A stretch of 7,546 nt of DNA from Thermoplasmata archaeon (GCA_021845155.1 JAKBSB010000062.1:1-7546), one strand, 5' to 3'; positions 1 through 6,490 are shown, counted from the stretch's first letter. Made by a program: numbers and translations. Notes: generated by a model from the letters alone, not told the origin.

Positions 1-796
1 TTTCATGAACGAATTCAGAAAGACAGGCGCTCTTTCCAGGGCTGCAATATTCATGAATTTATCATCCGATCCATCCATGGAAAGGATAATTCTTCCCAGG
101 GTTGCCCTTACAACTGCAGAGTACCTTGCGTATGAGAAAGAATACCACGTTCTTGTTATACTTACAGATATGACAAATTACTGTGAATCCTTAAGAGAAA
201 TATCATCGGCAAGAGAGGAGGTTCCAGGGAGAAGGGGATATCCAGGATACATGTACACAGACCTTAGCACTATTTATGAAAGAGCAGGAAAGATAAGGGG
301 AAGAAATGGATCAATAACCCAGCTACCCATACTTACAATGCCTGGGGACGATATAACAAATCCAATACCAGATCTTACAGGATATATAACAGAGGGCCAG
401 ATCGTAATGAGCAGAGAACTCCAGAGAAAGGGTGTTTACCCTCCAGTGGATGTTTTACCCTCACTTTCAAGGCTGATGAATCAGGGAATTGGAAAGGGAA
501 GAACAAGAGAGGATCACCGTGGTGTTGCAGATCAGCTATATTCAGCCTATGCAACTGGAAAAGATCTCAGATCACTGAGTGCAATAGTAGGAGAGGAATC
601 TTTGAGTTCAAGCGATAAGAGCTACCTGAAGTTTGCAGATAATTTCGAAAACAAATACGTAACCCAGAAGCTGGACGAGGATAGGACAATAGAGGATACA
701 CTGGAAATAAGTTATGATCTTCTATCTGAACTGCCTGAGACAGAAATGAAGAGGTTGAAAAAGGACTTCATACAGAAATACGGAAAATGGAAGTGA
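1..796 (+). CDS. atpB: A-type ATP synthase subunit B, 5'-truncated by the window edge
   Basis: This is the non-catalytic nucleotide-binding subunit of the A1 head, which alternates with subunit A in the A3B3 hexamer on the cytoplasmic side. The reading frame is open from base 2, so the gene starts outside the window. About 264 C-terminal residues remain of a family length near 460; the N-terminal barrel and the first part of the nucleotide-binding domain are missing. Family blocks visible in order are a [10 protein letters not shown] segment, DPSMERI, the [20 protein letters not shown] block, [58 protein letters not shown] and the C-terminal helical [11 protein letters not shown] segment. The stop codon TGA (794-796) lies inside the ribosome-binding site of atpD, which begins 4 nt later, so the two are probably translationally coupled. 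Identification is secure. Confidence 0.97.
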   Translation, partial: FMNEFRKTGALSRAAIFMNLSSDPSMERIILPRVALTTAEYLAYEKEYHVLVILTDMTNYCESLREISSAREEVPGRRGYPGYMYTDLSTIYERAGKIRGRNGSITQLPILTMPGDDITNPIPDLTGYITEGQIVMSRELQRKGVYPPVDVLPSLSRLMNQGIGKGRTREDHRGVADQLYSAYATGKDLRSLSAIVGEESLSSSDKSYLKFADNFENKYVTQKLDEDRTIEDTLEISYDLLSELPETEMKRLKKDFIQKYGKWK

Positions 797-800
797 GGAA

Positions 801-1466
801 TTGGCAGACCTTAACATAAAACCGACCAGAATTGAGCTCATCCAGCTAAGGAAGAGGATTAAGCTGGCACAGAGGGGATATGAGCTGCTTAAGATGAAAA
901 GATCAGCACTCATAATGGAATTCCTGAAGATGGCAAAGGACCTAAGGGGCATGAGGGAGAACTTAAGAAAAGAAGTTGAGAATGCACTGGAAAAAATGGC
1001 CATTGCAGAGGTCAGGGAAGGAAGGATGAAGGTCGAGAGTTATGGTTTCATGTCAGGGTCTGCTGATGTAACCTTAAAGGCGAGAAATGTAATGGGCGTG
1101 AGGATACCTGAACTGGGCATAATGATGGAAAAGGCCGTTCTTACAGAACGATTTAGGGCCATTTCTGTTCCTGCACCCATAGACGATGCCATAGATGCAT
1201 ATGATCGTCTGTTCCGAAGTCTTGTGGAGGTAGTGGAGAAGGAGAAATCCATGAGAAGGCTTCTTATGGAAATTGATAAGACAAAGAGAAGGTCAAACGC
1301 CATTGAATTTGTTATGATACCAAAGTTAAAGAGCCAGTCACAATATATAAGAATGAGACTTGACGAACTTGAGAGAGACACGTTTACAACTCTTAAATTT
1401 GTCAAGAAGAAGATGATATCAGAGGAGGAGGACAAAAATAAGGAGGGGGAATTACAGGCAGTATAA
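801..1466 (+). CDS. atpD: A-type ATP synthase subunit D (central stalk rotor)
   Basis: Subunit D forms the rotating central shaft that connects the A3B3 head, together with F and C, to the membrane ring. The 221-residue product has the family layout: an N-terminal helix opening with PTRIELIQLRKR, then AQRGYELLKMKR, and a long C-terminal coiled-coil helix (about residues 140-205) with RRSNAIEFVMIPKL. The last 15 residues are acidic and lysine-rich and probably disordered. The start is TTG at 801. No ATG, GTG or TTG lies upstream in frame within the intergenic space, and the PTR motif falls at the usual 8 residues from this start. A GTGAGG sequence at 793-798 serves as ribosome-binding site at very short spacing and overlaps the atpB stop. 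The gene sits between atpB and the mini-ORF/atpH pair in one operon. Confidence 0.95.
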   Translation: MADLNIKPTRIELIQLRKRIKLAQRGYELLKMKRSALIMEFLKMAKDLRGMRENLRKEVENALEKMAIAEVREGRMKVESYGFMSGSADVTLKARNVMGVRIPELGIMMEKAVLTERFRAISVPAPIDDAIDAYDRLFRSLVEVVEKEKSMRRLLMEIDKTKRRSNAIEFVMIPKLKSQSQYIRMRLDELERDTFTTLKFVKKKMISEEEDKNKEGELQAV

Positions 1467-1476
1467 TATTAACGAA

Positions 1477-1578
1477 ATGAACAGACAGCAGTTGATCCTG
1501 TTCACCCTTAGGAAATACATGTTTCCCATAAGGATCATAATAATTGTTGTCGTACTTTTTACACTGGTGAGATTATGA
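1477..1578 (+). CDS. 33-residue single-helix membrane protein in the ATP synthase operon (hypothetical)
   Basis: I do not recognise this product. The 33-codon frame runs from ATG 1477 to TGA 1576-1578. The first half is polar and basic (Arg3, Arg12, Lys13, Arg19). Residues 17-31 are strongly hydrophobic, with an IIIIVVVLF core, and Arg32 is next to last, so it looks like one transmembrane helix with its N-terminus inside. Its stop overlaps the atpH start as ATGA, and the atpH ribosome-binding site GGTGA (1566-1570) lies within its last codons, as expected of a translationally coupled upstream gene. It fills almost all of the 108-nt gap between atpD and atpH. Against it: no ribosome-binding site precedes the ATG (the AGGAGG at 1441 is about 30 nt away) and the frame is short. 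It is too short, and has too few helices, to be proteolipid K. A membrane partner of subunit I or of the rotor ring is possible but speculative. Confidence 0.55.
   Translation: MNRQQLILFTLRKYMFPIRIIIIVVVLFTLVRL
1566..1570 (+). promoter_or_regulatory. Ribosome-binding site of atpH inside the mini-ORF
   Basis: GGTGA matches the archaeal 16S rRNA 3' end (anti-SD of the CACCUCC type) and lies 4 nt before ATG 1575. Because it sits in the last codons of the 33-residue ORF, ribosomes finishing that ORF would clear or occupy the site, which suggests coupling. Confidence 0.7.
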
Positions 1579-1901
1579 ATGCAGATGGAATTGATAAGAT
1601 CAAAAAGATAAGGGAAACAGAAGAATCTGTTAACAGATCAATAGAGGAAGAAAAGCAGAAATGCAGGGAAATGACAGAGTCTGAAAAGGCAAAGACAGAG
1701 AAGGAATATAAGGATCTTGAAGACAGCCTCCAGATAAAGTATGAACTTGCACTGAAGGAAAAGAAGGCCGAATTTGATAAGCTGATGCAGGAAAAAGTCA
1801 GGGAAGAGAACGAAAAGGTGGCTGGAATCAAGCTGAACATTGACAGTAAAAGTACTGTGGATTTGTTACTTGGCATTATGAAGGATTATGTGAGTGATTA
1901 A
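1575..1901 (+). CDS. atpH: A-type ATP synthase subunit H (peripheral stalk)
   Basis: Subunit H pairs with subunit E as a long coiled coil forming the peripheral stalk that holds the A3B3 head against subunit I. The 108-residue product is almost all charged heptad-rich helix. Lys/Glu runs with regularly spaced hydrophobics span about residues 5-85, followed by a short C-terminal segment with STVDLLLGIMKDYV. Length and composition match the family (about 100-110 residues), and sequence conservation in this family is always low, so position matters: it lies directly before atpI, as in other archaeal ATP synthase operons. The start ATG 1575 is supported by GGTGA at 1566-1570 and the ATGA overlap with the preceding mini-ORF. 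It ends 2 nt before atpI. A subunit E identity is unlikely because E is about 180-200 residues with a globular C-terminal domain. Confidence 0.8.
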   Translation: MNADGIDKIKKIRETEESVNRSIEEEKQKCREMTESEKAKTEKEYKDLEDSLQIKYELALKEKKAEFDKLMQEKVREENEKVAGIKLNIDSKSTVDLLLGIMKDYVSD

Positions 1902-1903
1902 AG

Positions 1904-3832
1904 ATGGGTTTTAAGCCGGTGCCAATGGCAAGGATGAGGATAATTGCCTACAGGGAGAAGGCGGCAGGTCTACTTACACTTCTACATGATATGAAATCCA
2001 TTCAGTTTGAGGACGTTACGGATTCCTACAAGGAGGGAATGAAATCCTCGACAGAGATAGAGGGAAGAGGAAGGGTAATAGAACTGATGAATGAGATCAG
2101 GGGAATGGAAAATCTCCTGCCTCCAAGGAAAATAACTGGAAAGAGAAAATTTTCAAGCGTGCAGGAAATAATCTCCGCAGCTAAATCAATAAGGATCGGT
2201 GAAGATCTGAGAACTGCTGTCAATTCCATAAATGACCTGAAAACGGAGCTGAAGAGCATAGATAACAGACTTGAAATTGTGGAACCTCTTGAATCACTTG
2301 ATGTGGATATGTCCTGTTTTAACAATTCTGTGATCTCATCCTATCTAATCCAGGGAGAATACGAGGGAAAGATAGGGGAAAATTACATTGTAAACAGGGT
2401 TAACGGAAACACGGTGCTTTCAATGCCCAAGAGTGGAGAAAAGGAGTTCGCCCAGAGCATTGGTTCTCAGTCTGGAAAGGCAATTTATATAATGCAGATG
2501 CGTGGAAAGCCCAGGGAGATCAGGGATGATCTTCTGAATCTCAAGAAGAACATAAACGAGAAGATAAGCGAATTGGAAACAGGTATAGGTGAGCTATCCG
2601 ATAAGCATTATTCAGAAATAGTTTCTGTCAGGGAGGCCCTGGAAATAGAGGCAAAGAAGATAGAAGCAGCAATGAAGATGCCATCTTCCCAGAGTATATT
2701 CGTTATGGAGGGCTGGGTTCCAGAACCCAAATTCCAGAAGATATCAGATGCCGTTGAAAGGAAAGCTGATCATCTCTGCATCATAGAAAGGGTAAAAACA
2801 GATGAAATAGGTCCAACACTACAGGATAATCCAAGGAGATTCAGGCTGTTTGAGTCATTCATACGTTTCTATTCACTACCTCAGGATATTGAGATAGATC
2901 CCACCATAATATTTGCCATAGTTTTCCCCATATTCTTCGGTATAATGGTAGGTGATTGGGGATTTGGAATAGTAATACTTCTACTATCGCTCTGGCTTAT
3001 AAAAAGAATCAATTCAACTGGACCCAAGAAGCCACTTCCAAAAAAGATGACTGGATTCATCACGTCCATATTCTCACCCTATCAGCTTCAGATACTGGCA
3101 AAGGCAATGCTTCCGGGTTCAATTGTGGCCATAATTGTAGGGATTCTATTCAACGGCTTCTTCGGCTTCGCCATACTGCCCACAACCATAGGGCCATTCC
3201 ACATAACATATTTCAATCCAATTGTGTATACATCAAAAATACTGCTGATGACAGGCTATTTCGGTGTTGTAATGGTGTCATTCGGCTTCATCCTGGGTAT
3301 AATGAATGACTATTATTACAATCACAAAAAGATGATCATCGGGAAGGTAGGGTGGCTCCTTTTCGTCTGGGGAATAGTAATTTACGGATTATCACTAATA
3401 TATAAGTTAAATCTCAGCCTTACCACAAACCCATTTGCTGATATTGACATAGCATCAATGATACTTGGAGTAGTAATGATAATAGCCACGGAGAAGGGAA
3501 TAGGTCTCATAGAATTGCCGTCGGTTATAAGCCATGTTCTATCATATCTGAGAATTATGGGAATCCTCCTTGCATCGGTAATTCTAACCAAGCTTGTCAA
3601 CACATTTTTCATTTCAACACTCCATGATCCGGTTCTCATAATATTCGGTGTTATCCTTCTGATCATTGGGCAGCTGTTTGCTTTGCTGCTGGCTATTGTG
3701 GAATCTGGTATCCAGGGTGTAAGGTTGCTGTATGTTGAATTCTTCTCAAAATTCTACAGGGGAAATGGTAAACCATTCACACCCTTTGGATCAAAGAGAA
3801 GATATACTGAAGAAGTGAACGAAATAGAATAG
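1904..3832 (+). CDS. atpI: A-type ATP synthase subunit I (membrane subunit a, proton channel)
   Basis: Subunit I is the stator membrane subunit that supplies the two ion half-channels against the K ring and anchors the peripheral stalks. The 642 residues divide into a cytoplasmic domain with coiled-coil arms (about 1-325, including helical stretches near 95-130 and 205-260) and a membrane domain of about eight helices (about 331-600). Diagnostic features are FWVP-like MEGWVPEPK (268-276), the entry helix PTIIFAIVFPIFFGIMVGDWG, ISHVLSYLRIMG with the essential channel arginine at R550 and a membrane glutamate E537 before it, and the last-helix block ESGIQGVRLLYVEFFSKFYRG with Q604, R607 and E612, ending in GKPFTPFG. 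GTGAT at 1894-1898, 5 nt before ATG 1904, is the ribosome-binding site. It is the last gene of the operon in this window: no proteolipid gene follows, and the next gene is convergent 3 bp away. Confidence 0.95.
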   Translation: MGFKPVPMARMRIIAYREKAAGLLTLLHDMKSIQFEDVTDSYKEGMKSSTEIEGRGRVIELMNEIRGMENLLPPRKITGKRKFSSVQEIISAAKSIRIGEDLRTAVNSINDLKTELKSIDNRLEIVEPLESLDVDMSCFNNSVISSYLIQGEYEGKIGENYIVNRVNGNTVLSMPKSGEKEFAQSIGSQSGKAIYIMQMRGKPREIRDDLLNLKKNINEKISELETGIGELSDKHYSEIVSVREALEIEAKKIEAAMKMPSSQSIFVMEGWVPEPKFQKISDAVERKADHLCIIERVKTDEIGPTLQDNPRRFRLFESFIRFYSLPQDIEIDPTIIFAIVFPIFFGIMVGDWGFGIVILLLSLWLIKRINSTGPKKPLPKKMTGFITSIFSPYQLQILAKAMLPGSIVAIIVGILFNGFFGFAILPTTIGPFHITYFNPIVYTSKILLMTGYFGVVMVSFGFILGIMNDYYYNHKKMIIGKVGWLLFVWGIVIYGLSLIYKLNLSLTTNPFADIDIASMILGVVMIIATEKGIGLIELPSVISHVLSYLRIMGILLASVILTKLVNTFFISTLHDPVLIIFGVILLIIGQLFALLLAIVESGIQGVRLLYVEFFSKFYRGNGKPFTPFGSKRRYTEEVNEIE

Positions 3833-3835
3833 TGT

Positions 3836-4474
3836 TCAGGCATCCTCATCAATGGGGATTCTTACAAAATTCACAAGGAATCTCGGGTCAATACCCTTCC
3901 TTATGTGATAACCACCATTCTTTCTTACTTTCCTTACCTTAATTCCTGATTTTTTTGAAAAACCTGCGATCTGTGTATGTATGCTCCTCATGATTTTATT
4001 ATTCACCGGATCTTCACTGGTGAATCCTATTCTGAGGGAAACGCCTGCCTTTCCACCTCTGTGGTGATAAATTGCCACGTCAAGATACACGTCATTCTCA
4101 GCAACATTATGTATAAATGCTATATTCTGAAGGAGTGACGGAACCATTATTGGACCGTCAGCTCTGTAGCTGGTTACCCTGTACAGGTTGAATACCTTTA
4201 CTTCTTCCACACTCTCTTTTTCCTCCTCATATTTCAGGGGGTAGAGCCTAGAGAAGAAGCTCTTCATGAACCTGAGAGACAGGAGATCATCACTGCCTAA
4301 ATAGAAATCAGTTATCTCTCCAGTTGCCTTTATACGAAACCTGTTTGTACATCCCTTCTGCGGTATGAGCATTTCACACATCTGCCTGTAAATGAAAACA
4401 TCTGTTTCAGGCTTCAGATCAGTGAAAATTATCTTTTCCCACTTAAATCTATCAGGACTTTTCCCTTCCTTCAT
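3836..4474 (-). CDS. Uncharacterised protein; possible stand-alone VirB4/HerA-type N-terminal domain
   Basis: Not firmly recognised. From the chosen start the product is 212 residues, soluble, basic toward its C-terminus and without transmembrane helices or Walker motifs. The order of blocks recalls the region before the ATPase core in archaeal VirB4/HerA-like proteins: an early MCEMLIPQKG-FRIKATGEITDFYLGSDD, then LRFMKSFFSRLYPLKYEEE, then IMVPSLLQNIAFIHN-DVYLDVAIYHHRGG with GVSLRIGF, and a closing VNFVRIP where those proteins have an NFxxxP turn before the P-loop domain. The match is from memory of the family pattern and is tentative. The frame is open to ATG 4558, but that start would overlap the aminotransferase by 107 nt. 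ATG 4474, with GTGA 5 nt upstream, overlaps it by 23 nt and is preferred; GTG 4483 is another option. It is probably co-transcribed with and coupled to the aminotransferase, and converges on atpI. Confidence 0.75.
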   Translation of the reverse strand: MKEGKSPDRFKWEKIIFTDLKPETDVFIYRQMCEMLIPQKGCTNRFRIKATGEITDFYLGSDDLLSLRFMKSFFSRLYPLKYEEEKESVEEVKVFNLYRVTSYRADGPIMVPSLLQNIAFIHNVAENDVYLDVAIYHHRGGKAGVSLRIGFTSEDPVNNKIMRSIHTQIAGFSKKSGIKVRKVRKNGGYHIRKGIDPRFLVNFVRIPIDEDA

Positions 4475-5483
4475 GATATTCACATAATTTTTCCAGATCC
4501 TTTCTGAACTGATCTGGACTGGATGTAATGCATAGCCTGTATCCTGTTGGTATACCAAAATATTTACCCGGACTTACAAAAATGCCCTCTTTGGATAACA
4601 TATCCTCTGCCATTTGAGACGAATCACCATCTGTATGAACATAAATGAAAGATGACCTGTCTGGTGTGGTAAACTTAAGGCCAGCCTTAGGAAGCATCTC
4701 CCTTACAGTCTTCCTGTTTTCATCCATAACTTTTTTTACAATTTTCTGAACCTCATTTCTCTTTTCAAGTATCTTCATGCATGCGTAAAGTGAAAATCTG
4801 GCAGTGCTTCCAGTTGTCAGTGATCTGTAACTTCTCAGTTGCATGATTCTTTCCTTAGTTCCAAGCATCCATCCAACCCTCCATGAGGCTCCTCCAAAGA
4901 ATTTTGTCATGGTGGTTGAAACGACTGCCTCTGGATATTTATGCAGAAGGGTATATGGTTTTTCTGGAAACATGAATTCCCTAAAAGTCTCGTCGATATA
5001 GACCTCATGTTTTCCATCAAGATATTCTTCAAGATTTCTTTCGTCTTCAAGATCACCTGTTGGGTTATTCGGAATGGTTGTGCTCAAAGAATTTCTCCTG
5101 CTAGGATGTAGTTTAATGTAAGGGTTCACCCTCTGTGTTTTGAAACCCATGGATTCAGGAACCCTGTACATAGGTTCATATTCAGGCACCGGTACATCTA
5201 TACAGTCTGAATTTTTATGAAGAAAGATTGAACCAAGAGCGATTCCTTCGGTACCACCAGTAGTGGAAAGCACCTGATCTGGTTCCACATCAAACATCTG
5301 TGCGATCAGGTTGTTGAATTCCATTTCTATATTCTCTCTTCTCTTCCTGTACTCCTCATAATAAACTTTCACTCCAATAGAGTCCAGATCCAGCTCGGGC
5401 ATTCCACTCAGGCAGAAGTTGTGTCTGGATTTACTCATTCCTCCAGTAATCCAGGTGAAAAGGTTATCATTAATATTATACAT
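4452..5483 (-). CDS. Class I/II (fold type I) PLP-dependent aminotransferase
   Basis: This is a soluble PLP enzyme that moves an amino group between an amino acid and a 2-oxo acid; the substrate cannot be read from the sequence. Of 343 residues, the fold-type-I landmarks are TGGTEG (75-80, cofactor phosphate), PNNPTG (138-143, with Asn140 against the PLP ring), YIDE (162-165, Asp164 to the pyridine nitrogen), TMTKFFG with Schiff-base Lys194, WRVGW with Arg202, and YRLCIT with the substrate-carboxylate Arg316. It is shorter than the usual 370-400 residues, mainly at the N-terminus, like other histidinol-phosphate-aminotransferase-like proteins of small archaeal genomes. No amino-acid biosynthesis genes are nearby. 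The start is uncertain: ATG 5483 gives the longest form, while ATG 5438 (residue 16) is directly preceded by GGAGGA and by a TATA-like TATAATATTAA about 40 nt upstream. It overlaps the downstream - strand gene by 23 nt. Confidence 0.92.
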   Translation of the reverse strand: MYNINDNLFTWITGGMSKSRHNFCLSGMPELDLDSIGVKVYYEEYRKRRENIEMEFNNLIAQMFDVEPDQVLSTTGGTEGIALGSIFLHKNSDCIDVPVPEYEPMYRVPESMGFKTQRVNPYIKLHPSRRNSLSTTIPNNPTGDLEDERNLEEYLDGKHEVYIDETFREFMFPEKPYTLLHKYPEAVVSTTMTKFFGGASWRVGWMLGTKERIMQLRSYRSLTTGSTARFSLYACMKILEKRNEVQKIVKKVMDENRKTVREMLPKAGLKFTTPDRSSFIYVHTDGDSSQMAEDMLSKEGIFVSPGKYFGIPTGYRLCITSSPDQFRKDLEKLCEYHEGREKS

Positions 5484-5550
5484 GGCAACTCATAGTCTTA
5501 TCGAGGAAAAAAAGTTTGGGGAAACTGCAAAATTTCAGGTAAGTTCATTA

Positions 5551-5560
5551 CTGTATATAG
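5551..5560 (-). promoter_or_regulatory. Possible TATA box of the aminotransferase unit
   Basis: On the - strand this reads CTATATACAG, close to an archaeal TATA box. It would start RNA near 5530, giving a leader of about 50 nt before ATG 5483, although no clear ribosome-binding site precedes that ATG. The spacer is so AT-rich that chance matches are common, and a competing element TATAATATTAA lies at 5470-5480. Confidence 0.3.
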
Positions 5561-5662
5561 GACTGAATAAATGTGATTATCTAAAATATAGTTATTGAAA
5601 AATCTATTCTTGAAATTTGTTTATGAATTTGGAAATATGGTTAAAATATTAATGCTATATTG

Positions 5663-5745
5663 AAAAAATTTACTTACAAAACAATAAGTTAAAAAAGTCA
5701 GTTGAAGGAAATAAAACCTTAATCTAACAAAAATTAAAATTTAAT
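5663..5745 (-). terminator. T-tract terminator region after the copper-protein gene
   Basis: Directly downstream of the stop at 5753-5755, the - strand carries a small AT hairpin (5733-5738 pairing with 5740-5745, tight loop) running into T5 (5729-5733). T6 tracts follow at 5691-5696 and 5663-5668. Successive U-rich tracts are the usual archaeal termination signal; which tract is used cannot be told. Confidence 0.5.
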
Positions 5746-5752
5746 AGTACCT

Positions 5753-6382
5753 TTAGTCAAGTACTATTTCTCCCTGCATCCAACCGGGGGTCTCCATTGC
5801 TCCTCCCCAGCCGCTTGCTCCTGTACCACAGCCAACTTCACACTGCCAGTTGTATACACCAGATGCCGGTGTGTGGAAGTAGGCAACCACAATGGATTCA
5901 GATGGAACCATTATGTTCAGGTTCATGTTTGGTACTGTGAATGTATGTGCAAGATCAGAGAAGGGAACTGAGCTAATCCAGTGACCTGTCTGGGCCGTTG
6001 TGTTAACGCTTGTATCATTGAACACATATTCAGTGTTGTTTAATGTTCCAGTAACCTTGCTGTATGTTGAGGATGTAGTTCCAGGTCCGGTATCGTAATT
6101 AATTATGGTCATTCTTATGAGTGAATCACCAGGCAGATATATCTGGGCAGATGACATTAATTTTCCATTCTCAAGTACATAATAGGCGGGCTGGTTCTGT
6201 CCTGCACTTGCAAGATAATTCTGGTTTGTAATAACTAAGGTAATATTATACTCATTAGTTGAACTCTGGGTTGAAGTTGAAGGTGAAGCGTGGCTTATTG
6301 CGCCCTCGTAATACATCCCAACACCAAATATCAGGATAACAGCCAACAGTCCTACATAGAACCATGTTTCAATCGTTTTCAT
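5753..6382 (-). CDS. Membrane-anchored cupredoxin, cytochrome c oxidase subunit II-like (CuA-type fold, altered site)
   Basis: Probably a respiratory copper protein facing the outside of the membrane. Residues 1-6 are a short cytoplasmic end and 7-25 one hydrophobic helix, as in single-helix oxidase subunit II proteins. A Ser/Thr/Asn-rich linker (31-45) follows, then a beta-rich domain to residue 209. The C-terminal 65 residues follow the CuA pattern: AHTFTVP (His146), a VPSESIV turn, the FHTPASGVYNW strand, then Cys181-x3-Cys185-Gly and a last WMQGEIVL strand. The His-to-first-Cys distance of 35 and the Cys-x3-Cys spacing equal those of Thermus ba3 CuA (His114, Cys149, Cys153). However, there is no His after the Cys pair, and about 10 residues lie before the Met (Met202). 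A sulfocyanin-type blue copper protein is an alternative. GTGAG at -10 to -6 supports ATG 6382. No oxidase subunit I gene is in the window. Confidence 0.78.
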   Translation of the reverse strand: MKTIETWFYVGLLAVILIFGVGMYYEGAISHASPSTSTQSSTNEYNITLVITNQNYLASAGQNQPAYYVLENGKLMSSAQIYLPGDSLIRMTIINYDTGPGTTSSTYSKVTGTLNNTEYVFNDTSVNTTAQTGHWISSVPFSDLAHTFTVPNMNLNIMVPSESIVVAYFHTPASGVYNWQCEVGCGTGASGWGGAMETPGWMQGEIVLD

Positions 6383-6490
6383 TTTTTCTCACTAAGTAAA
6401 CAATGCATAATTTCTATTTGAGAAGTGACCCTTACATATGAGGTAACTTTGATTTTATGTGTTAAAAACCAGCAAAACACGGGATTACTG

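Larger units (their letters stand above)
5484..5752. other. AT-rich gene-free spacer
   Basis: No ORF longer than a few codons, and no tRNA or repeat array, is visible in these 269 bases. The stretch is far more AT-rich than the flanking genes. It contains the T-tracts that would end the copper-protein transcript (toward 5730-5660 on the - strand) and a possible promoter of the aminotransferase near 5551-5560. Confidence 0.8.

Noticed and set aside
1417..1476. Upstream in-frame extension of the 33-aa ORF (Arg-rich, overlapping atpD)
   Set aside because: The frame is open back to 1417 but contains no ATG, GTG or TTG; the Arg run only reflects the AGG-rich end of atpD.
2026..2325. - strand ORF inside atpI (and similar ones at 722-1003, 1040-1435, 1559-1876, 2881-3069, 3382-3666)
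   Set aside because: All are antisense shadows of purine-rich coding strands, giving Ser/Leu/Phe-rich products with no motifs.
2956..3309. 117-codon + strand ORF in a second frame of atpI
   Set aside because: The atpI frame carries the conserved membrane helices here; this frame has no family features and starts in the middle of the gene.
4475..4558. N-terminal extension of the uncharacterised protein to ATG 4558
   Set aside because: It would overlap the conserved C-terminal part of the aminotransferase by 107 nt, and the internal ATG 4474 has a GTGA at suitable spacing.
5484..5752. tRNA, small RNA or CRISPR in the AT-rich spacer
   Set aside because: No cloverleaf, GC-rich stem or regularly spaced repeat is visible; only T-tracts and AT-only short inverted repeats.
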